The position numbers and the translations under genes were made by a program. From Strobilurus pachycystidiatus (lineage: Eukaryota; Basidiomycota; Agaricomycetes; Agaricales; Physalacriaceae), in contig JAHLMK010000001.1 of assembly GCA_019915135.1 (NCBI GenBank), forward strand, positions 5,022,001 through 5,086,000: a stretch of DNA of 64,000 bases. The letters are read 5' to 3'. The notes beneath the pieces were generated by a model. The model worked only from the letters and a program-made list of their open reading frames with translations, made no database searches and was not told the DNA's origin. Positions 48,187 to 59,114 of this stretch are shown here, in pieces (position 1 is the stretch's first letter; every line of letters starts with the position of its first letter).

Positions 48187-49808
48187 TGTCCGAGAGTCAT
48201 GGCTCACCCTCGATTCACCAGTTCCTTATGGAATGTCACAGAGCATCCACACGAGCTCTGCTTGTCATCAACTGTATCCCAAATGCAGAATTGGATGCAG
48301 CGGAACGAGCATTACATGTTCTGTCCGCATTGCGCACTATTCTCCAGTCTATTCAAGGAGAACTTGACAATGGTCAGGATCTCTCCGAGTACCTTGACAC
48401 TCTCATCTCTCCTCTGGTCGCCTTCCTCGAGCGGCCTCCTCCAGATCCATCCGATTTCGTTCCCAGACTGTATCAGCCCACACAGGGTCGTCCTCGCTAT
48501 ATCCTCGATCTGCAACGCGCTCTATTGCTTCATGAGCTCGGTGCAAGCTGGAATGACACTGCCCATGCCATGGGTATCAGTCGTCAGACCCTCTGGCGAC
48601 ATCTGACTCAAGCTGGTCTAGGGGGTACTCGCAGAGAGTTCACCATCATGTCAGACGAAGAGCTGGATGAGCAGATTGCCCAGCTCTCTCTCGAACATCC
48701 ATTCAGCGGGTCCATCATTCTCAAAGGTCTGCTCGAGTCACGGCATATTCACCTGCCCCTGCGCCGAATTCAGCAGAGTCTGCAGAGAGTTGACGAAATC
48801 AGTGTTCTTACCAGGTATGTACAATCATTACTCGAGTATTGGATGGTATGATACAAGCCTCACAGATGGGGTGCTCTGATGTCTAGAACCGTATACAAAG
48901 TTTGCGGAGTAAATGCTTTGTGGCATCAAGATGGAAACGAGAAACTCAGGCCTTGGGGCTTCTATATTCATGGTTGCATTGACGGCCACTCTCGCCTTCT
49001 TATCTACTTGGAGTGCACAAACAACAAGCGGTCAGACACCGTTCGAAAGTTCTTCCTCGATGCCATAGGTGTTTATGGATGGCCTAGCCGTGTTCGCGGT
49101 GACTATGGAGGAGAGAACAATGGCATAGAGGAGGAGATGATTCGTCACTGGGGCAAGCTACATAATGCCTATATCCGTGGCCAGTGAGTTGACAAAGACC
49201 CATGTTTGGCTTTTTCTCAATATAAATTAAGATTGACGAGAAATGTCAGAATGGAAAGAGGCTGGCGCGACATCAGGAAGGATTGCATTGAAGCCTTTTG
49301 CCAGATCTTCTTCTATCTCGAACGACTTAGCTTGCTGGATATGGCAAATGCCATTCACCGCCTATGTCTTTTCCTTACCTTCCAGCGGCGCATCCAGGTC
49401 TCGCTGAATCGTGCACTTGATGCCTGGAATCATCACAAGATTCGCACAGATAGGAACCGTAGCCCGGTGGTCATATATGAGCTCAGTCGAGAGCAGGCCA
49501 TCAACCGTGGATACTGGACAGGCGACGCCGGTGACCCACTTGAAGACGTACAGAACAACCCTCGATATGGCGTTGACTCATCGTCCTCTTTCACCGGAGA
49601 CGATCATCAGGAAGGGCAGCGTGAAGATATTCCTCCTGATATAGACTTGGATATGCAGCGCGAGCGAGGACTACTGTTGAACAAGGATGATGAGATAGAG
49701 GAGGTGCGAGCTCTTCTGAACAATTTTGACTTCGATAGAGATGACGGAAACTGGGGAATCAAAGTCTATTGTGAAGCAGTAGTTACTCTGACAGCTAGAT
49801 TACAGTGA
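48187..49808 (+). CDS. Integrase-type (D,D,E) transposase
   Basis: Three exons. The first encodes MSESHGSPSIHQFLMECHRA, a helical region, then a helix-turn-helix (LLLHELGASWNDTAHAMGIS, RQTLWRHLTQAGL) as in IS3/Tn3-like DNA-binding domains. Across a GTATGT...TCTAG intron the catalytic core follows: GVNALWHQDGNEKLRPWG with the first aspartate, IDGHSRLLIYLECT, VRGDYGGENN with the second aspartate and, after another intron, RMERGWRDIRKD with the glutamate. The C-terminus has ALDAWNHHKIRTDRNRSPV and a charged tail. This is the 'integrase core' family found in fungal and animal transposons. All three catalytic residues and the HTH are intact, so the element may be active. The last intron acceptor is the only uncertain junction. 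Confidence 0.85.
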
Positions 49809-49849
49809 TACTCGTCCATCAGACTGCACTTTGAACAGAGTTACGTACT

Positions 49850-50480
49850 TCATAATCTCCGATGAGTACATCCGCCAGTAAACCTCGTTCTTTGGTTGTG
49901 ATCCGGATGATAAACCCTCAGAATCATGCATCGCTGTTCCTTCTCGGGGAGAGGTTTCATAGTAGACCAAGTAAGCCGCCTTAGGATGATGGGGTGAGGA
50001 AACCAGACTACGATCTTCTCTGCAACGTTCTCCCATGTTGGCTTAGTGACAAACCAACTGGCCAATATTGATAGTCTCTCCTGATGTGTTGTTGGAGTGC
50101 GACTGATGTGGCCACTGTTGGAGCCTCCCCTACCCCTACCTCCTCTGCCTCTGGCACCTGTAGCACTGGGCTTTGGACGCGCTTTTTCTTCCCTATCTGA
50201 GTACCCTCATGAACACAGTGTATTCAAAACAGATTCGAGTCAACATACTTTTCTTTCTCTTGGTCCTTGCCTCCGATGCTGTTTCATCAGTCGGAATGAG
50301 GTGCTTCTCAAGGTACCATGCGCTGTTTCCAATAGATTCGGTGTTCGACATGTCTGACGTTCATCATAGTGAGAAAATACTGCTGCAACTATATGATCTC
50401 AGTAATGAACGTACCGTCGGGACTATCAGTCTCATGCACCTCATAGTAGTCCTCACCGATCTGATATGAAGGTCAGAAGC
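49850..50480 (-). CDS. Small J-domain-like protein (HPD motif), possibly frameshifted
   Basis: Minus-strand exons (YQIGEDYYEVHETDSPDG; NSAWYLEKHLIPTDETASEA; then a long last exon) give a basic RGRGGRGRGGS stretch, SILASWFVTKPTWENVAEKI and a helix EKEQRCMILRVYHPDHNQ. The HPD tripeptide preceded by a basic helix is the signature of J-domains, which recruit Hsp70. After DHNQ the frame ends quickly (FTGGCTHRRL), while a shift of one base would continue as NEVYWRMYSSEIMK, which looks like helix III. So there may be a one-base frameshift. The gene converges on the transposase; their ends are about 40 bp apart. Confidence 0.45.
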
Positions 50481-50576
50481 GCCAATTGCCTGTTCTGCAA
50501 AGAATAAAACAAATGTATTCGTAAACAAACAGATATCACTAAAGAAGGTAGAGATTACTTTCGATTGCGCGACCAG

Positions 50577-51209
50577 TAGCTGTGGGTATGAGGCTCATGG
50601 CCTAGCAATTGATGGGGTCCCATTCAGCCTCAAAACACATCAATTGCTAGGATTGGGCAATTGCTAGGAATATGAGCCTCATGGTTCAGGGTCCTAACTT
50701 GATATATTGCTATTAGGTTAGTTGGGCTAGGTAAGGGTTAGGTTAGAGGTTAGAGGTAAGGGTGTCTCGGTGTCTCGGTGGAAGAAAACGGTATTTATAC
50801 TCAGTAAAAAAGATTCAGCAATGAATTATCACTTTTTAATACTTAGGGCTTGTCCCTAAGTATGTCTAATTCATTGTGTTTATTGTCACAAATACTTAGG
50901 GCAGTCATGCCCTAAGTATGGAATATAGCAGCAGTACTTAGGGTTAGTGAAACTAAGCCTAAGTCTGTAATAATGAAAATTTATTGCTGATATAGTCATA
51001 AAATGCGATCAAAGTTCACTATAAATAAGGCTTTCTGGCTGAGTGGTTATGCCCCCCAAACTCATTATTTTTAGTCAGAAGGTCAGTGGTTCAATCCCTG
51101 CTAATGACAACGATTAAAACTCAAGTTGCTAGAGCCTAGTAATTGCTAGGTTTGGAGGCTCAATTACCCTGGGCAATTGCTAGGGAAATGAGGCTCCAAT
51201 CTACAGCTA
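50577..51209. mobile_element. MITE with hairpins and CTAGCAATTG termini
   Basis: About 633 bp with imperfect inverted ends: left TAGCTGTGGGTATGAGGCTC...CCTAGCAATTG, right (reverse strand) TAGCTGTAGATTGGAGCCTC...CCTAGCAATTG. Each end contains further CTAGCAATTG inversions that can fold into hairpins. The interior has three palindromes of ACTTAGGG type (50840-50864, 50892-50920, 50935-50965), a TTAGG-rich stretch (50712-50762) and a tRNA-like promoter. No target duplication could be resolved and there is no coding capacity. Confidence 0.5.
51028..51105 (+). ncRNA. tRNA-like pol III promoter sequence (SINE- or tRNA-derived)
   Basis: Contains an A-box-like TGGCTGAGTGGTTATG and, about 50 bp later, a perfect B-box-like GGTTCAATCCC, spaced as in type-2 tRNAs (Leu/Ser). 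No acceptor stem can be formed, so it is not a functional tRNA. It lies within the hairpin-rich MITE. Confidence 0.45.
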
Positions 51210-51505
51210 GGACTCATTGCGCCGCCTCTTCTGATCCTCATCACCCTTCGAATCAACTTTTTCCGAGGATGTCTACCAATGCATCCGGGAGTATGAGCAC
51301 ATAACCAATCTAAACAGCCGCGTCTCTTACCTTCTGGGAGGCAGTCGCACGCGTCTTTGGCCGTGTACGTGCCTCAGCGTCAGCATCTGCAATATCATCC
51401 GTAGTCGCCTGTTCGGCTCCCTTGTGGTACTGCTTAGGGCGCTGTCGTGCTATATATCAGTATGTACTCGAGACCAACAGGTGATGTAGAAGTATTTACC
51501 TTAAT

Positions 51506-54500
51506 TCAATTTCGCAGCTTTCGAGCAATAGCCTCGCAACACTCCTTCAGAAAAGTATACGCAGCTTGATATCCTGGCTGCTCGGGGTCCTCCTCATCAA
51601 GGAAGCGAACAACAACGTTGTTGTAGAATCCAGAAAGACCAAACTCTCCAACATAGAGTATATCCGCGTTCATATGTTTTGGATTGCCGGGATCTCCAAA
51701 AAGACGCTCTAAGCAGGCAACGAGATTAAGACCCGGATGAAAACAACCATTGGACAAGCTCTGTAACTCGAGATAGAATTGGGACGTCAATGATGCTGTC
51801 TGCGGAAGTAGTTAGGGAAACAATGCGGCATCGATGCATGAAGACAGGTAGCACAACATACCGGAAACTTATGTGAGTATGACCGAAAAATCACAGCAAA
51901 GCTTCGAAAACCTTCTGCCTCCCACTGAACACGGGGATAGTGCAAGCGAAAATAGGAGAGCAGAGCATATACTGCCTTTGAGATCCTCAAGCACTGTAAG
52001 AAGACCTGTGGAACAGTTGGGAGTGAAGAGAATGAGGTTGGAGGAAAGCCGGCCGCCAGAGCGGGAATGATTGTGTATAGAGTCGACAAGAAGTCCGTCA
52101 GAATGCAGAGTCCACCGCTGCCGAGGACTATGTGCTGCTCAAAGAACAGATTATCCTCCTGCTGTGGAAACGGTTGACCCGTACTACCGCATTGGAGAGA
52201 AAGATCAACAAAGTCTGATAGGAATTCCGTGTTGAGAGAGCTCCGAATCTCCTCCAGAAGACTTGCCGGGTTAAGAGCGGGTGGCACTCGTCCCAGGACT
52301 AGCTCCTGCCACGATTGAATGCGAGTATGCCTCTCTTGAATATGTGTATACTGAGGTGAAGCCTTGTCTCTCCACTGTATCTTGAGGATCAGCGAAACAG
52401 CAATGTAAGGGTCATGAGAAATGACTTACCCAACTTGTACGCCTCGTACTCCCTGTCGATACAGCAGGACACGACATCTTCGAAAGGTATCGCAAGGTAC
52501 AACTGTGCGTCGAAGGGATCACATACAAAGATGTGTCATGCGAGGTCACTGGAGGGTCTGACTCGACTGGTGGGTCTGGCGACGGTGCTTGTGATGGTGC
52601 AACGGATGGTTCTGCTACTGGAGGCGATGGCGCCTCAGAGGACTCTACGATTGGAGGTGACGGCGGCGGCGGCGAGGACATCTCAACAGACGGAGCTGGA
52701 GACGGCCTTGAATGAGAGGGACCGGGTGTAGATGATCTGGCGGTAGACTCGTAGTCTTGTGTCTTGGAACTCAAACTCGATGCATTGTCAAAAGATGAGA
52801 AGTTGGGAAATGCTGAAGTAGATGATTCAGCAGTAGAACCATGGCCAGAGCGAGCGGAGCCCGATGGAAAGGAGGGAAATTCAGGCATGTCTTCATTGTC
52901 GTAGATGAACTGTAACTGCCGTAAGCTTATAGAATCTCACAGTGAATGGTATACCATACATCCTCGTCACAAAAGCCACGCTCATCAAAACACTGCTGGT
53001 CCTCGCCATTGGAGGATACAAGGAACAAAGGCTACAACTGTGTGAGTATGCAAAGGGTAGGAAAGGACCGTACACACCTCCTTTCCTTTACCCTTAGAGG
53101 TTTTCAAACGGGATGTCTCGTTCTCGAAGTCGTTCTGTGTCTGTCTCGTCAGCTATGTGGTTGTAAGATGAAATGTGATAAGACAAACCTGGTGTTTGCT
53201 CTTGGTTCTTGTCTCATCCTCTGTGATATCACCAACCGAGACTTTACTACGCTTTTTATGGGGCTTTCTTGGCGACTGTAGACCTTTGCTGTCCGACGCA
53301 GAGTGCTCTCCGTCATCCAACTACTCTAGTGTCAGATACTGTCGATGGAATGACAGATGACTCTTACCTTGTGCTTATTCGGTCTTGCTCGTGAGGCTGC
53401 TAGTTTAGTCCCGGACTTGGGCGTCTCATTGTCCGAATTGTAGATGTCGCGGAACATCTATCAAGGCGACGTTAGATCCAGGACGTCTCAGATTAAGCGA
53501 CCAACTTACCTTGGTAGACTTTCCGCGCACCTTTTCTGAAGTTGTCTGTGTCGCGGACGAATTTGTACTTGACGACTTATAAGCATTCTTACGAAGGTTA
53601 GAGGTCGGCAGAGATGCAGAGGAAGAGTCACTATCGTCAATGTCTACGGCAGTGTTGTCCCTCTTACGTCGAGACGCCCGAGGCTTTGGGGTCCGGCTGG
53701 AGGTAGGCTTATTCTAGAGTCTACATCAGTAGGGTTTAATGGTTGCCAATTCGATGTTACCTTCGGCATGAACTCCTCCGAATCCTCTTCCATGACAGAG
53801 TCTTCGTCCGAGTCTGTCGTAATGTTGCGCTCCATGATCTCCTTTTGAGATAAGTCGCGCGTAACATCAGCGTAGTCCTGGCTTGTTACGCCACCGAGTG
53901 GGAGATTGGGCTCTGTAGCATCGAGGGCAATGTAGACCATGTTTGGAAATAACTTTGCCTTGTTTCGGACGCCGCCACCAACTGAAGCACTAACAAAGCT
54001 ATCAGTCAAGGTGTTTATCAAGACAGGATACGACTTACTGAAGCATTTGTTCCACTGTAAGGTGTTTTCCACCTTTGAAAGTCATGGGGCGAAGAATGTG
54101 GGACACTCCGGGATGTCGACGTGCCTGGCTCTTACCGACTGTCCTTGTCGACTGCTCAACGGCCATCAGAACGCGCCATCCAGTATAGAAGCGGAGGGGA
54201 TGGGGTTCAATGTCATCGAACGCATCATCGATGCAAGCATCAACTTGGAAGCCGGACAAGTCTTCGGCAGCGTCGACCGTTGCAGTGTATCCCTCGTTGA
54301 CGAGTAAGCCGGTTCTGTGAGGTCACAGAATCAATTCTAATTCAGAAGAAAAGGAATGCAAAAGACTTACTTAGACTCGTTCGGTCTTTCATACTCTCCC
54401 ACAGCGACGGCTTTGGTCCCCTCTACAAGTGTGACCGTGAACTTGCGTGTCTTCACGGGTGGAGCCTTGACCTTAGCAGCTGTGCTTGTAGACTTGCCAC

Positions 54501-56078
54501 TGTGCTTCTTGCCACGATTCTTGTAGCCCTCACCACGGCCCGTATGATCAAGGTCAGCGGCAACCTGATACTCCAGAATGAATCAGCCACAAAGAGGGTA
54601 GCAGCAGCAGGAATGGTACTCACTGTCTGGGCAGGATGGAACCGAGCGCTCCGATCTCTAGCCTGGCTCTTGAGGCCTTCCACAAAGTCGGATCCACCGC
54701 CGGCTGCCGCCACCTCCTCATTCCGTTGAAGAGCAGTAGCGGTTGCCTTGAAGGGTGCTGCTCCGAAGTCCTTCGACGATGATGGCTGAGGAGAAGGATT
54801 GGCTGAAGCGGAAGCGGCAGTACGAGACCCAAAAAGAGAGTTGTATGTTGACGAGCTGGTGGATGCCAAAGGTATGGATGGTGGGGCTTGCATGGGGGTC
54901 GAGTTCGTCGCAGCAGCAGGCGGTGGTGCCTATGGAGAATATTAGATGAAATCAAAGATCAGAGACTATAGACAGACCGAAGGCGAGGAGATCTCATCGT
55001 GTATACCAAGCGGACAGCCACAGACACCACAGGGAGTTCCCGGATTACGAGAAGACTTGGGAGTAGTGACTTCGTCGGCCCAGAAACCTCGACACCCACA
55101 AGGGTGATTACCCTTGAAGTTGCGACATCCGCCGCCGCCTCCAAGAAGCCTGACTCGGAGATGAAGATGCGAGAGTGGACCGGCTCCAATGTTGCGCATA
55201 GTGCTTGTGACAGGGTGTTACGACCTGACCCCGCCGTGACAAGGACCCGCTCATGAGAGACTACCCCTGTAGTCAACCCATAGCTTTCCTGCGAGCGTAC
55301 CACGTACATCCTCGTATTGTGCTCGACTGGTCGTACTGTACCAGTCATAGGGGCCCTCGATGGTCGCACATCCATCTCGCCAGAGACTGTGATACCGTAG
55401 GAACCTAATCCCAAGGTACGAGGCTCGCCGCCGGACCTAGTCCCAGGTGTGGCGTCGGGGAGCCTTCTCTCGTCGGAGTCAACGACGTTGGCGGAGGTAT
55501 CGAAGGGAGACATGTGGGTGAGTCCTACCACGGAGAGCTCAGAGTGCCCAACGGGGTTGTATGGGGAAAACTGGTTAAGGACGAAGTCTGAGTAACTAGT
55601 ACAACGCTGTCTCTGTATTTATACCAATCCCATGCTTGCTCATCGTTCCTCTTCTCGAAGCTTCTACCACATACTCCCGATGCGTCGGGAGTGGTCCGAC
55701 GCTGCGGATGACGGAGATCCCGACATCCCGATGACCGCCCGACAGATCGATGGCCGCCCATTGGTCGGGAAGGCGGACTTGGTCGGGTACCGACTCCCGC
55801 CTGACTCACACGGCCTAAGTATATTCCCGGGGTGTCTTACACCATGCGTGCTCGCTCCAAAGTGTATCCGGGAGGGCGGGAAGCCCGACAAGGGCGGGAC
55901 TTTCAGGATCCCGGTTTTGTCGCCATAAGGGATCGAACTCTCAACCCCTCGATATATCTCTCGGCACCTTCCGGTGTGGCGCTGGTTCGTGTAGCCGTAG
56001 CATCAGGACGCCAAAGTGTGACCAAAGTGGAGGGCCTTGAGTTGCGGTGAGGCCACATCATGACACAGGGAGGGCCAT
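51506..56078 (-). CDS. Gene C of the giant transposon: large protein with N-terminal cysteine cluster
   Basis: At least ten exons on the minus strand. The N-terminus has a cysteine/histidine cluster (CRNFKGNHPCGCRGF ... CGVCGCPLGIH) that could bind zinc. Then come Ala/Pro/Ser-rich linkers, a basic stretch (GYKNRGKKHSGKS), a folded block FRFYTG-like (PHPLRFYTGWRVLMAVEQST, HILRPMTFKGGKHLTVEQML), GGVRNKAKLFPNMVYIALD, low-complexity Ser/Pro regions (PSPAPSVEMSSPPPPSPP) and a C-terminal helical domain ending ECCEAIARKLRN. No family recognised. The likely start, MALPVTSTMRNIG at 56078, is separated from the rest by the solo LTR, which sits after the third codon; translation could instead start at a downstream methionine. 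It is transcribed towards the transposase gene. Confidence 0.55.
55216..56065 (-). mobile_element. Solo LTR of the same retrotransposon family
   Basis: 850 bp, same family as the 849-bp LTRs but with about 14 differences and one extra base. TG...CA ends, flanked by the 5-bp duplication CAGGG (55211-55215 and 56066-56070). Left by recombination between two LTRs of a former full element. It is inserted at the very start of gene C. Confidence 0.88.
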
Positions 56079-56292
56079 GAGAGTTCCGGGAAAGTGAAAG
56101 AAGAGGGATGAACGGATGAACGAGCCGGCGGACGGGATCAAAGAGCGCTCTTGGAGGGCATCTACGACATCGGATAACGTGGAAGACTCTGTGACTGCTA
56201 CTCGCCAAGATCAGTTCAGGGAATGAGACTGAACACATGAGTGTACTTACAAACGGGAATGGACGACTGAGCAGCTCCCAGTACAAAAACCG

Positions 56293-56830
56293 TCATTGGT
56301 CTCGAAGCAATAATGCGTCGAAGACGGCGCTGGCTCGCATGGGATATATGACTTTGACAATACCTACGACGCCTGCAAGGTATAAGGCGGTTGAGAAGCA
56401 ACTGTGAAGGAAAGAACCGAGAGACTAGAGTGACATCAATATGGAAAAGTGCTCAAATCATATTTGGACTTACTAAGAGTAAAGACGAAGGTCAAAAGGT
56501 GTCCAGTCAGGACGGTGTATGCCATGGACACATCGGAGATGTGGTACGACGAGTAAGCCAATGTCCCAACACGGCAGAGAGCAAGGACACAGATGACGGG
56601 AATGAAAAGAGCGAGTGACATGGAAAGCAACCAGAGAGGAATGTGGCACCAGATTCCATCAGAGTGGGATGCTACTAGGACTGGCGGCTGTCGTTGACGC
56701 ATCTGGAGGCACTGAGTCTTGGAGCAGGAGACAACCTACAGAGTTATATACTTACCGCTACAACAACGGATAACATCCTGAAACACGAGAATGGTGGAGC
56801 CCAGAAGAAACCTTTCAGTCTGGAAATCAT
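56293..56830 (-). CDS. Possible small membrane protein of the giant transposon
   Basis: Three exons can be joined: MISRLKGFFWAPPFSCFRML, then (intron GTAAGT...CCAG) IPLWLLSMSLALFIPVICVL and VSMAYTVLTGHLLTFVFTL, and after a GTAAGT...TTGCAG intron VVGIVKVIYPMRASAVFDAL. Two to three hydrophobic segments in about 125 residues. The opposite strand also has a hydrophobic frame (GAATVIFCYVYFKL) nearby, so the assignment is tentative. No family recognised. Confidence 0.3.
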
Positions 56831-57459
56831 CTGTGGGTTGCTATTGGAGCTGCTACAGTCATATTTTGCTATGTGTATTTCAAACTGGTCCCCCACAAAC
56901 AGAGTCTTGGAGCCTATCATGACGTTTGGACAAATTGGGTGGCGTATATACCGTCACCAGAGACTATAGATGTCAGTGAAGTGATGCAATCTACTCAAGA
57001 GGTGCCCCACCTCGTCGCAAAACGTTTAGCAGGGGCCACAATGCTCCAATCAGGCGACCGGACAAGAGGGAAGGGAAAGACACGCGTCACAACGTGTCTG
57101 CTATGATCAGACAGTGCCTGAACCATCTGTCTACAAGCTCGCAGTGTATTCGTGCTTGTGCCTAGCGAGCGACGCGACAAAATCCGGTCTAATCACTTGA
57201 AGGGACTCGGAGTAACACGGTCGGATTCTAGGCGGGTAAGAGAGCACTACAGTCCACAGAAATCCTGGGCTGGATTAAGACGATGATGATGAAGACCCAC
57301 TTGCCTCTAGTCTCCAAGATAGTATCCGCACGGCGCCCAAGAACAGAGGACACACAAAGAAAGCTGTAGTTGGGCGCCGGAGGCTGAGAATTTTAAAACT
57401 CCGATGCCCGAACCGGACGCGCTGTGATGTGACGGCCCTTCGGAGGGAGACAGAGTGCA

Positions 57460-59108
57460 TTTGTGGGTCTCATACGAGGGTATTGCTCGATTTCAATGTG
57501 ACTTGACCGTGAAGAGTGAGTTTGACCCGACGGGAAATCACCTGTGTGAGTTTGGAAGGGTGATACTGTAGTTGCGTGAGTTTGGACAATATATCCTGGC
57601 TCGCGTGTGCATTTGATGTTGTGGCAGTTACTGGGGAGGCCCATCTGTCTCTAACCGTGGTGATGTTTGTATATGTTTGTTCCCACTAAATTGCCATCGA
57701 AAAGTGTCCGCCTTATTATTTACCGCTACATCGACCTGAGCTCTTTGGAAATTTGAAAAATTCTACTTTCTCGTCATAATAGCAAAGTTGTTACCAAAAG
57801 AAACCCCACATTGGTCAGCATCTTTGAGATACAAGAAGGTTTCAGCACTTCCACACCGAGTTAGAAGGGTCAAGTGGTAACAAAAGTTTCATTTACACTT
57901 CAAAAGCATGTGGGCAAATTTTCAGAACCATTGAGGGTGTGTAACGGTAAATAATGCACAATCCGTAAACGCGATAGATAGGCGCAATCAGTACGCGATC
58001 GTTATGTGACTTGCGTGACCTAGGGTTTCAAAGTCCAGTCCATGTAGACCGGTAAGACCGGTGGACTGGACCGGACTGGACCGGTCACATGACCAGTCCA
58101 ACATGGACCGGTCCTACCAGTCCTACCAGTCCCGGTCCTAGGTCCAGAGCTCAACCTAAATTTATTAGGACTGGTAAAGACTGGTCTAGGACCGGTTTGG
58201 ACCGGTCTATTCAGGATTCAGTTAAAATCGGTCAAATGTCCTTCTAAAGGGTCATTATATATGATTTTATGGTAAACTTACCTTGACTTGACCGGTCAAT
58301 GGTAAACTTACCCTCACTGAGGCGTTCCTATGGTAAACTTTCCATGACTTCTATACTCATATGGTACATTTAGCTGCACATACTTTCTTACATTTGAAAA
58401 TGTCATCTTGTTGTGGCTAAAACATATCATACAAGCTTCACTAGTCATTCATTTCACTGTCATTGACTATATAATCTATCTGGTAAACTTATATGATGGT
58501 AAACTTACTCAAAAATGTGCAGAAATATAAATTTAGGCTCGTGATCCTTTGGACCGGTCCTGGACCGGTTTAAGACCGCAGACCGGACTGATTAGGACCG
58601 GTTTTTGCGGTCCTAACCAGTCCAGTCCTAGGTCCAGCCAGATTTGGGAATTTTCTGGACCGGTCCAGTTCCCAGTCCATGACCTCAGAGGTCAAAAGAC
58701 CGGACCGGACCGGACTTTTAAACCCTAGCGTGACCCACCGTGTCTCTGAGCTGTTCTGGCGGGTTTACGGACTCTCATGGACAATAAACTAGTGTGAAAC
58801 TCTCACAAATGCTCCGTATGGTGGTTGACCTCATTTTATCTGGGTTTAAAGCATAACTGATACTGGAAATACGTGTTGTATACTATGAGCATGCAATCAT
58901 GTGGCTATGCACTTAGTCATCCGCCACGGCATTGGAGAGAGATGGGCCTCCCCACAGTTACCCTGTGTGAGATTGAGCAACCCGTTTGCCATGTTGTGTG
59001 TATCTGCAAATCAGACTCTGACGTGCGTGATTTTGTTCATACATGCGTGTGAAACTACTGAAATGGTACGTGTGTGTATAAATCTTTTGTTACAGTATAT
59101 GTGCCATA
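57460..59108. repeat. Right subterminal region of the giant transposon
   Basis: Non-coding. Contains inverse copies of the left subterminal motif (GTGAGTTTGACC, GTGTGAGTTTGG, GCGTGAGTTTGG near 57.5-57.6 kb; TGCGTGATTTTG and GCGTGTGAAAC near 59.03-59.06 kb) and the right terminus ending CCATA. It is interrupted by the hAT-like MITE. Confidence 0.5.
58021..58727. mobile_element. hAT-like MITE rich in ACCGGT
   Basis: 707 bp flanked by a perfect 8-bp duplication GCGTGACC (58013-58020 and 58728-58735), the length used by hAT elements. Termini TAGGGTTTCAAAGTCCAGTC and, inverted, TAGGGTTTAAAAGTCCGGTC. Both ends are filled with ACCGGT/GGACCGG words; the middle has several copies of ATGGTAAACTTACC. 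No coding capacity. Confidence 0.82.
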
Positions 59109-59114
59109 CAATTG

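Larger units (their letters stand above)
39935..59108 (+). mobile_element. Giant integrase-encoding DNA transposon, complete copy
   Basis: A 19,174-bp unit bounded by related inverted termini: left TGTGGCGGATATAGTGTAAC, right (reverse strand) TATGGCACATATACTGTAAC, both followed by AAAA. It is flanked by CAATTG on each side. Both ends carry clustered subterminal motifs of CGCGTGA-TTTG type in opposite orientation. Inside are gene A, an integrase-type transposase, a J-domain-like gene, gene C and a possible membrane protein, plus younger insertions. Removing the three largest insertions (4.46-kb LTR element, 0.85-kb solo LTR, 0.7-kb hAT MITE) leaves about 13 kb. The D,D,E transposase, 6-bp duplication and TAT..ATA-like right end would fit the eukaryotic IS3EU group as I remember it; that assignment is unproven. 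Confidence 0.8.

Noticed and set aside
50712..50762. TTAGG-rich run as a telomere
   Set aside because: Irregular and internal to a MITE, without tandem TTAGGG units.
51028..51105. Functional tRNA-Leu or tRNA-Ser
   Set aside because: A and B boxes are good, but no acceptor stem pairing is possible.
39935..59108. KDZ (Kyakuja/Dileera/Zisupton) or Helitron assignment for the giant element
   Set aside because: No CxC-KDZ transposase, no Rep/helicase; the only recombinase is an integrase-type D,D,E protein and there is a target duplication, which Helitrons lack.
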